DNA of 24,179 bases, taken from contig DIHL01000010.1 of assembly GCA_002420145.1 (NCBI GenBank), positions 1 through 24,179 of the forward strand, given 5' to 3'. Positions 16,862-23,521 of this stretch are shown here, in pieces. The position numbers and the translations under genes were made by a program. A model generated the notes under the pieces. The model ran no database searches and was not told the origin of the DNA. It saw only the letters and a program-made list of their open reading frames with translations. The DNA is from Bacteroidetes bacterium UBA5697 (lineage in GTDB: Bacteria > Bacteroidota > Bacteroidia > B-17B0 > Aurantibacillaceae). How positions within the stretch are numbered: the stretch's first letter is position 1; every line of letters begins with the position of its first letter.

Positions 16862-18233
16862 AAGATTTAATTCGAATCAAATTTCTAATCCTTATCGATA
16901 AGGCAATTGCTACAAATCCAAGTCCAATGCTTAATGCCAACCATACACCATATACTTTGTATCCTAAGGTAAAAGCAAATACATAGCATAATGGCAGGGC
17001 AATAATCCAATAGCCAATAAAAGCAATATAGGTTGGGTATTTGTAATCTTCTAAGCCTCTTAAGGCACCAATAGCAACTACTTGTGTGCCATCAAATAAT
17101 TGAAATAAAGCAGCAAATAAAAGTAGTTTAGATGCAATTGAAATGATTTCCTTATCACTACTAAATACCGCAGGTAAAATTGTATTAAAGCTTATAAATA
17201 CCAATGCCATAAATCCCATCGTCACAATCACAGATTTATAAGAGGTTTTAATGGCTAATTTTAAATTATCTAAATCATTTTTAGCATAAAAATTTCCCAC
17301 TCTAATTGTAGTAGCGCTTCCAATGCCACTAGCAAACATATAGGTAAATGCCGCTAAACTCAAAGCAATGCCATGCGCATCAATTTGTTCTTTACCAAAC
17401 ACTCCTGCTAGTAAACCTGCAATAGCAAAGGCTGCTACTTCAAACGTAAATTGTAAAGCAGAGGCTAATCCATCTTTTAATAATGGCCAAAAATGTTGAG
17501 CATTAATTTTTGCTTCTTTGTAATATTTAGCAAACGAATTAACGGTAGGGTTTTTAAATACAAAAACTAAAAATCCAATTCCCATAAAAACTCTGGCAAT
17601 AAAAGTTGCCCAGCAAGAACCCATATAACCTAATTCTGGCAATCCTGCCTTGCCATAAATTAATAAATAGTTTAAAATAATATTTAGCAAATTACCTATA
17701 ACGCTAATGTACATGGCAGCTTTGGTATTACTCAATCCCTCGGTATATTGCTTACAAACAAAAAATAGGGCTACGGGAATAATTGAAAAAATTAATACGT
17801 CAAAAAACGGAATAGCCAATTTTACCACATCTTCGGGCTGTTGCATGTGTCCTAATAAGGGCGAAGAAAAAAACAAAATAATAAATAATATAACAGCAGT
17901 TGTCATATTGATGAACAATGAGTTTTTGAATAAGGAGGCTTTTTCTTTTTCGTTTTGATTAACGTTTGCATCAGTAATGGCTGGTGTTAACACATAACTC
18001 ATACCTATGCTAAACACCAGCAAAATCACAAATAAATTATTAGATAAAATACCTGCCGCCTGTTCAGTATTTCCTAACCTGCCCAAAAAAATATTATCTA
18101 CCATACCCGTGATAATATGCCCAATTTGGGTTAATACCAAAGGAATTGATAAAGAAACTGTTTCTTTTAGATGCTTATGTTGGAAAGTGGTTTTCACAGC
18201 GGGCGTAAAGGTAATGGATTTTATGTGTTGCAA
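16848..18233 (-). CDS. MATE-family efflux transporter
   Basis: 461 residues with about 12 hydrophobic helices in two halves, the size and layout of MATE (NorM-like) exporters, which use Na+ or H+ gradients to expel drugs or metabolites across the inner membrane. Family features include LSIPLVLTQIGHIITGMVDNIFLGRLG near the N-terminus and, in the second half, the matching SGIGSATTIRVGNFYAKND and LFDGTQVVAIGALRGLEDYK. The only workable start is TTG at 18233: no in-frame ATG precedes it and an in-frame TAA lies four codons upstream. A possible promoter (TTTG at 18290-18293, 21-base gap, TATGTTTT at 18261-18268 on the minus strand) would give a short leader. It is divergent from hpt. The substrate is unknown. 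Confidence 0.92.
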   Translation of the reverse strand: MQHIKSITFTPAVKTTFQHKHLKETVSLSIPLVLTQIGHIITGMVDNIFLGRLGNTEQAAGILSNNLFVILLVFSIGMSYVLTPAITDANVNQNEKEKASLFKNSLFINMTTAVILFIILFFSSPLLGHMQQPEDVVKLAIPFFDVLIFSIIPVALFFVCKQYTEGLSNTKAAMYISVIGNLLNIILNYLLIYGKAGLPELGYMGSCWATFIARVFMGIGFLVFVFKNPTVNSFAKYYKEAKINAQHFWPLLKDGLASALQFTFEVAAFAIAGLLAGVFGKEQIDAHGIALSLAAFTYMFASGIGSATTIRVGNFYAKNDLDNLKLAIKTSYKSVIVTMGFMALVFISFNTILPAVFSSDKEIISIASKLLLFAALFQLFDGTQVVAIGALRGLEDYKYPTYIAFIGYWIIALPLCYVFAFTLGYKVYGVWLALSIGLGFVAIALSIRIRNLIRIKSSILV

Positions 18234-18260
18234 CCTAAAATATTACCGTCATTTTGCCTT

Positions 18261-18293
18261 AAAACATAGATATAAAGGCTTTTTTCAACCAAA
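18261..18293 (-). promoter_or_regulatory. Possible promoter of the MATE gene
   Basis: On the minus strand TTTG (18290-18293) and TATGTTTT (18261-18268, one mismatch to TAnnTTTG) are 21 bases apart. The start would be near 18255, about 20 bases before the TTG start codon. Confidence 0.4.
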
Positions 18294-18300
18294 TTGTTAT

Positions 18301-18308
18301 TATATTTG
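18301..18308 (+). promoter_or_regulatory. -7 element of hpt
   Basis: TATATTTG fits TAnnTTTG exactly and lies 21 bases before the ATG at 18330. It falls inside the upstream extension of the reading frame, which supports the shorter start. No clear -33 TTTG is present. Confidence 0.5.
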
Positions 18309-18329
18309 TGCTTTTACAAAACCTTCGTG

Positions 18330-18866
18330 ATGCAACGTGTTACTTTAAAAGATAAAACTTTTGTCCCATATATTACTTCTGATAAAATTTCAGAAAGTGT
18401 AAAACAATTGGCGCAAAAAATCAACACCGATTTGGTAAATGATATGCCATTGTTTTTAGTGGTATTAAATGGTTCGTTTATGTTTGCAGCCGATTTATTG
18501 AAAGAGGTAACGATTCCTTGTGAAATTTCTTTTATCAAATTAGCATCTTATCATGGAACTAGCAGTACTGGAACTGTTACGGAGATGATTGGATTAACAG
18601 AAGAAATTAAAGGAAGAACAGTAGTTGTTGTTGAAGATATTGTGGATACTGGAGTGACACTTGAAAAATTAGTAGCTCTCTTAACTAAAAAAGAAGTGAA
18701 GCAAATTAAGGTAGCTTCGTTTTTATTAAAGCCAGAAGCTTACAAAAAAGATATAGCAGTTGATTATGTGGGAATGAAAATACCTAACGACTTTGTAGTA
18801 GGTTATGGACTAGATTATGATGGACTAGGAAGAAACATGAAAGAAATTTATGTTTTAGATAAATAA
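18330..18866 (+). CDS. hpt: Hypoxanthine (guanine) phosphoribosyltransferase
   Basis: 178 residues from ATG at 18330 (MQRVTLKDKT). The frame stays open upstream to an ATG at 18294, but that would include the promoter element and 12 residues with no family resemblance. The enzyme joins hypoxanthine or guanine to PRPP to give IMP or GMP in purine salvage. Family signs are LFLVVLNGSFMFAADLL (41-57), the flexible-loop region SYHGTSSTG (73-81) and the PRPP-binding loop VVVVEDIVDTGVTLEKL (98-114) with the acidic pair ED at 102-103. Near the C-terminus NDFVVGYGLDYD fits the purine-binding segment. It heads a probable operon with adk (40 bases) and obg, an order I recall as frequent in Bacteroidota. 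Confidence 0.95.
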   Translation: MQRVTLKDKTFVPYITSDKISESVKQLAQKINTDLVNDMPLFLVVLNGSFMFAADLLKEVTIPCEISFIKLASYHGTSSTGTVTEMIGLTEEIKGRTVVVVEDIVDTGVTLEKLVALLTKKEVKQIKVASFLLKPEAYKKDIAVDYVGMKIPNDFVVGYGLDYDGLGRNMKEIYVLDK

Positions 18867-18906
18867 GAAATTAGATTCAAAAAAATAAACAATAAAAACA
18901 TCAACT

Positions 18907-20175
18907 ATGAGCAACATGTTAAACATCGTTTTATTTGGACCTCCAGGTGCTGGTAAAGGCACTCAATCTGAGAAGTTAATTGCAAAATATGGTTTAGTAC
19001 ATTTATCTACTGGCGATATTTTACGTAGTGAAATTGCAAGAGGAACAGCTCTTGGAATGGAAGCAAAACAAATAATGGATCGTGGTGATTTAGTAAGTGA
19101 TGATATTGTGATTGGAATGATTGAGGCTAAATTAGATGCAAACCCACATGCAAATGGTTTTATTTTTGATGGCTTTCCTCGCACACAAGCCCAAGCAGTG
19201 GCTTTAGATGATTTATTGCAAAAGAAAGGAACCGCTATTAGTGCCATGTTAGCATTAGAAGTAGATAACGAAGAATTAGTAAAGCGTTTATTATTACGTG
19301 GTAAAGAATCAGGAAGACCTGATGATGCGAATGAAGAAATTATTAGAAATCGCGTAAACGAATACAATAACAAAACTTTACCATTAAAGAAATATTATTC
19401 AGAGCAAGCTAAATTTCATTCAATAAATGGAATTGGTTCTATTGACTCTATTTTTAATCAATTAACAGAGCGTATTACTTTTGTTACAGCTGAAATTGAA
19501 TTAACAATGTTAGAGAATGATATTGAACATTTAGATTTAACGATTAATGATTTTGAAGTAGCAACTGAAATTTCTGACGAGTTGAAAAAAGATATCGAAG
19601 ACGTTAGAAGCACTGAGCCAGTTAAAAAAGCAGTGGTTACTCCAGTCCTGCCTGCCGGCAAGGCAGGTAAGAAAATAGTAGCCGCTAAACCAGTAGAGAA
19701 GAAAGTTGTAGCAAAGCCTATTACTAAAAAAGCAGTAGCAAAACCTGTTGCGAAAAAAGCGGTTAAGAAAGCGGTTGCGAAAAAAGTTTCTAAACCAGTA
19801 AAAAAAGCTGTTGCTAAGAAGGTTGCTCCTAAAAAAATAGTTAAAAAATCTGCTCCAAAGAAAAAGGTAGTAGTAAAAAAGGTTGCTCCAAAAAAAGTAC
19901 TTAAAAAAGTTGCTACTAAGAAAGTGGTAAAGAAAGCAACAGCTAAAAAAGTAGCGCCAAAGAAAATAGTTAAAAGGGTTGTTAAAAAAGCAGTAGCAAA
20001 AAAGCCAGTTAAGAAAGTTGCTGCTAAAAAACCAGTTGCTAAAAAACCAGTTGCTAAAAAACCAGCTGCCAAAAAAGTAGTTAAGAAAGTTGCTCCTAAA
20101 AAGGCTGCTAAAAAAGTAGTTAAGAAAGCAGCTCCAAAAAAAGCGCTTAAAAAAACTACTAAAAAGAAAAAATAA
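18907..20175 (+). CDS. adk: Adenylate kinase with a histone H1-like lysine/alanine-rich tail
   Basis: 422 residues; ordinary adenylate kinase is about 190-215. Residues 1-190 are a complete short-type enzyme (AMP + ATP to 2 ADP): P-loop GPPGAGKGT (11-19), AMP-site STGDILR (34-40), FDGFPRTQAQ (87-96), a short LID without zinc cysteines (RLLLRGKESGRPDD, 127-140) and IIRNRVNEY (145-153). An acidic linker (about 195-238) leads to about 184 residues of KKAVAKK, KPVAKK and KKVAPKK repeats, like the tails of bacterial H1-like proteins (AlgP, Hc1). The frame is open throughout and the tail codons vary, so it is a maintained coding region rather than a slippage artefact. A GC-rich palindrome encoding PVLPAGKAGK (246-255) is inserted in the tail. 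The tail may bind DNA, RNA or polyphosphate; this is inference. Confidence 0.93.
   Translation: MSNMLNIVLFGPPGAGKGTQSEKLIAKYGLVHLSTGDILRSEIARGTALGMEAKQIMDRGDLVSDDIVIGMIEAKLDANPHANGFIFDGFPRTQAQAVALDDLLQKKGTAISAMLALEVDNEELVKRLLLRGKESGRPDDANEEIIRNRVNEYNNKTLPLKKYYSEQAKFHSINGIGSIDSIFNQLTERITFVTAEIELTMLENDIEHLDLTINDFEVATEISDELKKDIEDVRSTEPVKKAVVTPVLPAGKAGKKIVAAKPVEKKVVAKPITKKAVAKPVAKKAVKKAVAKKVSKPVKKAVAKKVAPKKIVKKSAPKKKVVVKKVAPKKVLKKVATKKVVKKATAKKVAPKKIVKRVVKKAVAKKPVKKVAAKKPVAKKPVAKKPAAKKVVKKVAPKKAAKKVVKKAAPKKALKKTTKKKK
19647..19667. repeat. GC-rich palindrome inserted in the adk tail
   Basis: CCTGCC (19647-19652), the self-complementary TGCCGGCA (19653-19660), an extra A (19661) and GGCAGG (19662-19667). 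It is almost pure G/C in an AT-rich gene, is read in frame as LPAGKAG, and uses codons (CTG, GCC, GGC) rare in the neighbours. It looks like a short mobile palindromic repeat. Confidence 0.65.
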
Positions 20176-20206
20176 ATAACATTTTTGAGATTTGATTATG
20201 AAGAAC

Positions 20207-20238
20207 AACTCATAACTCATAACTCATAACTCATAACT
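20207..20238. repeat. Heptanucleotide tandem repeat before obg
   Basis: Four perfect copies of AACTCAT (20207-20213, 20214-20220, 20221-20227, 20228-20234) plus AACT. The array ends 7 bases before the GTG start of obg, so copy number could alter the translation-initiation region. Confidence 0.8.
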
Positions 20239-20245
20239 AAAAAGA

Positions 20246-21250
20246 GTGGATACTAATTTTGTTGATTACGTAAGGATTTGTTGCCGAAGTGGCAAAGGTG
20301 GTAAAGGTTCTACACATTTACATCGTGATAAGCTAACGGCTTTTGGTGGGCCAGATGGAGGAGATGGTGGTCGTGGTGGGCATATTATTTTACGTGGTAA
20401 CAAACAATTTTGGACATTAATCCATTTAAAATACCGTAAACATATTATTGCCAAACAAGGTGGCGATGGTGGTTCATCTCATAAATCTGGAAAAGAAGGT
20501 GAGGATGAAATTTTAGATGTGCCATTAGGAACGATTGCTCGTGATTTAGAAACTGGTGAATTTATTTGCGAAATTACTGAAGATGGGCAGGAGATAGTTT
20601 TATTGCCAGGTGGAATGGGAGGCAGAGGAAACGCACATTTCAAATCTCCAACTAATCAAACACCACGTTATTCTCAACCAGGAGAAGAAGGAAAAGAGGA
20701 GTGGAAGATTTTAGAACTAAAAGTATTGGCAGATGTTGGTTTAGTTGGTTTTCCTAATGCAGGTAAATCTACTTTGTTGTCAGTTGTCTCTGCAGCTAAA
20801 CCAGAAATTGCAAATTATCCTTTTACAACATTAGTTCCTAATTTAGGAATTGTTCCATATCGCGATTACAAAAGTTTCGTCATGGCTGATATTCCTGGAA
20901 TTATTGAAGGGGCTAGTGAAGGCAAAGGTTTAGGCGTTCGTTTCTTACGTCACATTGAGCGTAACTCTACGTTATTATTTATGGTAAGTTGCCAAAGCGA
21001 TAATATTTACGAAGAATACAAAATTCTTTTAAACGAATTAAAACAATACAATCCTGAGTTAGTTGATAAACAACGCATTTTGGCAATTACGAAATGCGAT
21101 ACCATTGACGAAGAGTTGATAGATGAATTAGAAAAAGATTTAAAGAAACGAATGAAAGGTAAATTCAAAATACCTTATATTTTTATCTCTGCACAATCAG
21201 GCTACAACATACAAGAATTAAAAGATATGTTGTGGGAACAGTTGAATTAA
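20246..21250 (+). CDS. obg: GTPase Obg/CgtA
   Basis: 334 residues from a GTG start (MDTNFVDYVRICCRSGKGGKG); the N-terminal segment matches the start of the Obg fold, so GTG at 20246 is the natural choice. The Obg domain (1-158) has its glycine-rich hairpins: FGGPDGGDGGRGGHIILRG (33-51), AKQGGDGG, PGGMGGRGNAHFKSPTN. The G domain has GFPNAGKST (168-176, G1), YPFTTLVPNLG (191-201, switch I/G2), DIPGIIEGASEGKGLG (215-230, G3), TKCD (G4) and ISAQSG (G5). There is no OCT domain at the C-terminus, as in many Bacteroidota. It acts in late assembly of the 50S ribosomal subunit and links growth to GTP/ppGpp. It is third in the hpt-adk-obg group. Confidence 0.96.
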   Translation: MDTNFVDYVRICCRSGKGGKGSTHLHRDKLTAFGGPDGGDGGRGGHIILRGNKQFWTLIHLKYRKHIIAKQGGDGGSSHKSGKEGEDEILDVPLGTIARDLETGEFICEITEDGQEIVLLPGGMGGRGNAHFKSPTNQTPRYSQPGEEGKEEWKILELKVLADVGLVGFPNAGKSTLLSVVSAAKPEIANYPFTTLVPNLGIVPYRDYKSFVMADIPGIIEGASEGKGLGVRFLRHIERNSTLLFMVSCQSDNIYEEYKILLNELKQYNPELVDKQRILAITKCDTIDEELIDELEKDLKKRMKGKFKIPYIFISAQSGYNIQELKDMLWEQLN

Positions 21251-21466
21251 TTTCCCTACATTTTCATAACACCCTAATTTAGTAGATTTCTTATTATATA
21301 TAGTTCTATATATGATATATCTATTTTTTATATCCTCTTGGTGTCTGAGTGTGAATTATATAATTCTTAGTGCAAAATATATAAAGTACCTCGTGTTTCC
21401 TCAAGTAACTTTACAAATAATTGGTAGCTCAAAAATTACCATTATATACATTTAAAATAAAAAACG
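21251..21466. other. Intergenic region, no gene seen
   Basis: 216 AT-rich bases between obg and the hydrolase. It contains alternating TA runs (about 21294-21330) and a weak inverted pair TGGTA/TACCA near 21421-21440. TAACTTTA at 21406-21413 is one mismatch from a -7 element, without a -33 partner. No RNA gene, terminator or reading frame is supported. Confidence 0.5.
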
Positions 21467-22291
21467 ATGGAAACACTAACTAAAGGATGCGATTTAACTA
21501 TTTCAGTAAATAATTTTAATCTATCTTATGATGACGTTGGAGAAGGAAGTGTTCCAGTTATTTTTTTACACGGTTATCCTTTCGATAAAACGATGTGGAA
21601 ACTTCAACTTGATTTTTTAAAATCTTCTCATCGTTTAATCTCTTGTGATATTAGAGGATTTGGAAAATCAACAGACGAAAAATCATCATTAAGTATTGAC
21701 ATGTTTGGTGAGGATTTAATTGCTTTTATGGATAAATTAAACATTGATAAAGCAATTATATGTGGATTATCTATGGGAGGATTTATTGCTTTGAATGCCC
21801 TAGATAAATTTCCTAATCGCTTTAAAGCATTGATTTTATGTGACACACAATGTATAGCTGATACAGCTGAAGTAAAAGAAAAACGCTATAAAATTATTGA
21901 TGAAATAGAAATTGATGGCGCGAAAAATTTTAATAATGGATTTATTAAAAGTGTGTTTCATAAAGATTCAATTACAAATAAAAAGGAATTGGTAGAGCAA
22001 TTAAGTAGTGTTGTGTTTTCTAATTCAAAACATATAATCAAGCTGGGATTAGTCGCGCTTGCCGAGCGATCAGAAACTTGCTCAACTTTAAAGCATATTG
22101 TTATTCCAACCTTAATTATTTGTGGCAGAGAAGATGAAGTAACTCCCTTAGCTCAATCTGAATTTATGAATGAAACTATAAAAGGCTCAACACTTAAGGT
22201 TATTGATAATGCAGGTCATGTATCTAATTTAGAACATCCAGATGAATTTAATAAATATCTTCTCGAGTTCTTAACTACTCTTAGTAAATAA
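21467..22291 (+). CDS. Alpha/beta hydrolase
   Basis: 274 residues, the usual size, with no signal peptide, so cytosolic. The fold landmarks are the oxyanion strand VIFLHGYPFDKTMW (31-44), DIRGFGKS (61-68), the nucleophile elbow GLSMGG (100-105, Ser102), the acid in IICGREDEVTP (217-227, Asp223) and the catalytic His in NAGHVSNLEHP (248-258, His251), so the Ser-Asp-His triad is complete. Similar sequences are labelled 3-oxoadipate enol-lactonase, haloperoxidase or generic esterase. None of the usual partner genes (pca, bio) is near, so the substrate is open. It lies next to the cassette array and faces it: its stop is about 16 bases from the array's outermost attC-like box. Confidence 0.9.
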   Translation: METLTKGCDLTISVNNFNLSYDDVGEGSVPVIFLHGYPFDKTMWKLQLDFLKSSHRLISCDIRGFGKSTDEKSSLSIDMFGEDLIAFMDKLNIDKAIICGLSMGGFIALNALDKFPNRFKALILCDTQCIADTAEVKEKRYKIIDEIEIDGAKNFNNGFIKSVFHKDSITNKKELVEQLSSVVFSNSKHIIKLGLVALAERSETCSTLKHIVIPTLIICGREDEVTPLAQSEFMNETIKGSTLKVIDNAGHVSNLEHPDEFNKYLLEFLTTLSK

Positions 22292-22311
22292 AAAGTATTT
22301 TTCAAATCCTA

Positions 22312-22324
22312 ACTCCGTAGGAGT
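22312..22324. repeat. CCGTAGG hairpin 1
   Basis: ACTCC-GTA-GGAGT, a perfect 5-base stem with a GTA loop, 20 bases after the hydrolase stop. It shares its centre with the second hairpin at 22361-22377. Confidence 0.6.
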
Positions 22325-22360
22325 CAAATTTCAATAGAAAATAATAATGCATAATTGCAC

Positions 22361-22377
22361 CTGTGCCGTAGGTACAG
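22361..22377. repeat. CCGTAGG hairpin 2
   Basis: CTGTGCC-GTA-GGTACAG, a 7-base stem with one G-T wobble and the same CCGTAGG centre as hairpin 1. Two copies of one design 50 bases apart suggest a short repeat family. Confidence 0.6.
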
Positions 22378-22487
22378 AATATTTCACAAGATAATTTCTT
22401 TGTCTTTTTACCGACTGTAATAGATTTTAATTTCTTTGTTTTTTTATTTGAACTACGAAGTAGGGCGTGTTAGGCGTTCGTACTTTT

Positions 22488-23321
22488 CTATTGTACATTA
22501 TTGATACAAATAATCTTAGCAATATTTTTTTTCTTATTGTGGACTGTTGCATAAATGCAGTCTTTGTCAACTAAAATAGGAGCATAAAACAATTTGTCCT
22601 TCAATTTAATTTCGTTTAAAACTTTATTTAAGTATGGATTTATTTGAACTAAATTACCCTTAATGTCTCGTAAAATAATTGAATTATTTTTCCATTCAAA
22701 TTGTGATGAGTCGCTGTTTGAGTACTCTGTCAAAATATTACCACTGTCTAATTCAATGCAATAAAATGCACCTCCTTTTCCCGCAGTACCAAAAGTTAAA
22801 CAATTATTTTTTAATAAAATGTCAGTATACAGATACCCTTTTATCTTAACCTTCCAATTCAGCTCTTTTGTGCTTTTGTCAAAGCATTCAATGGTCGAGA
22901 GTTGGTTGTATTTGAGATGTTGGCTTTTAAAATAAAAGTCAGTCTTCACTTTTCTTTCTTCTACTTTATCATTAATGTCGGCAATTGAAATTTCAGGCTT
23001 ATTTAGGTCAAGCCAAAACCCTACATAGAGAAAAATTTCACTTTTTATGATTTGAAACTGCCAACTATTAGTCAGTAATACTTCTTTTTTTGCAGGTTCT
23101 TTATGCTTAAAACTTATTTGTCGAATTCTTGATTTAGCGTCTTTAAGATTAATTTCAATAAGTGAAATCCTTTCTCCGAAGAAGCCCTTCGAATTTTTAT
23201 TGTCCTTGTCAATTTTACTGTAAGCATAAATTAATTTGTTGTCCCAAACTATTGGTTTACAATTGTAATTAAAGCTAACAAAATCTTTGTCGTCAATGTC
23301 TATTGCCCATTTTATTTTCAT
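22488..23321 (-). CDS. PQQ-like beta-propeller protein in a gene cassette
   Basis: 277 residues from ATG at 23321 (MKIKWAIDIDDKDFVSFNY). A TTG at 23339 would add six residues but lies only about 10 bases from the cassette boundary. There is no signal peptide or membrane segment, so it is probably cytosolic. Repeated blade-like units are visible: CFDKSTKELNWKVKIKGYLY, CLTFGTAGKGGAFYCIELDSGNILTEY, SIILRDIKGNLVQINPYLNKVL and PILVDKDCIYATVHNKKKNIAKIICI. They follow the PQQ-like pattern of a residue run ending ELD-G---W/Y and about four to six blades. No catalytic residue can be picked out; such propellers usually bind partners. The gene fills its unit, starting 26 bases inside one attC-like box and ending 13 bases before the next, the layout of an integron cassette. 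Confidence 0.72.
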   Translation of the reverse strand: MKIKWAIDIDDKDFVSFNYNCKPIVWDNKLIYAYSKIDKDNKNSKGFFGERISLIEINLKDAKSRIRQISFKHKEPAKKEVLLTNSWQFQIIKSEIFLYVGFWLDLNKPEISIADINDKVEERKVKTDFYFKSQHLKYNQLSTIECFDKSTKELNWKVKIKGYLYTDILLKNNCLTFGTAGKGGAFYCIELDSGNILTEYSNSDSSQFEWKNNSIILRDIKGNLVQINPYLNKVLNEIKLKDKLFYAPILVDKDCIYATVHNKKKNIAKIICINNVQ

Positions 23322-23346
23322 ATTGTTTGTGTCGCTCAAGTATGAC

Positions 23347-23521
23347 GCCTAACGTTTTCAAGCTACCAGTAGTGCGGCTCAAGGCACTCGTCTACCGAAA
23401 AGCTTTTAACAAAGCTAACTGCTTTATGGACATTTGCAAAATGAAAATAACTTTCGCGAAGCGACCTTGACTTTGCAAATGCTTTGGTGTCAGCCCGCAT
23501 TACTGGTAGGTTGTGTTAGCT
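23347..23521 (-). other. attC-like recombination site between two gene cassettes
   Basis: On the minus strand the 175-base site starts with AGCTAAC (23515-23521; one mismatch to R'' RYYYAAC, and containing the stop codon of the upstream gene) and ends with GTTAGGC (23347-23353; exact GTTRRRY). Inside, CTACCAGTAATGCGG pairs with CCGCACTACTGGTAG with one mismatch, and an extra G follows on the R'' side, like the extrahelical base of L''. The centre folds further: CATTTGCAAA and TTTGCAAATG are inverted copies flanking a TTCGCGAA core. Box order, complementary arms and stop-in-box are all features of attC sites used by integron integrases on the folded bottom strand. Confidence 0.68.

Larger units (their letters stand above)
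22307..22475 (-). other. Degenerate attC-like palindrome at the array end
   Basis: On the minus strand it begins with GCCTAAC (22469-22475, fits RYYYAAC), 13 bases after the stop of the propeller gene, and ends with GTTAGGA (22307-22313, one mismatch to GTTRRRY). Inner arms CTTCGTAGTTCAAAT and ATTTGACTCCTACGGAG pair over most of their length with a 2-base bulge. An 8-base spacer sits on one side only, so the fit is imperfect. Its length of 169 bases is close to the better site at 23347-23521. It also contains two CCGTAGG hairpins and an 11-base direct repeat (AATTTCTTTGT at 22393 and 22429). Confidence 0.4.

Noticed and set aside
16705..16986. Plus-strand 93-codon frame over the convergent gene ends
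   Set aside because: It overlaps both the membrane-protein gene and the MATE gene in other frames and has no protein-like features of its own.
18294..18329. Upstream extension of hpt by 12 residues
   Set aside because: It contains a perfect -7 promoter element and residues with no family match; the ATG at 18330 fits the family start.
19458..20220. Two long minus-strand reading frames (204 and 227 codons) opposite the adk tail
   Set aside because: They are antisense to the Lys/Ala repeat, so their Phe/Thr/Ala-rich or Phe/Asn/Ser-rich translations simply mirror AAA/GCT-type codons. They have no start signals and no family resemblance.
20207..20238. CRISPR array
   Set aside because: The repeat unit is only 7 bases with no spacers, so it is a simple tandem repeat. 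No CRISPR repeats or cas genes are seen in the window.
21294..21330. Replication origin or AT-rich unwinding element
   Set aside because: The TA-rich run is short, there are no DnaA-box clusters, and no dnaA or dnaN gene is near.
23322..23339. TTG start for the propeller gene
   Set aside because: It would place the start almost on the cassette boundary; the ATG at 23321 gives the more usual spacing, though TTG cannot be excluded.
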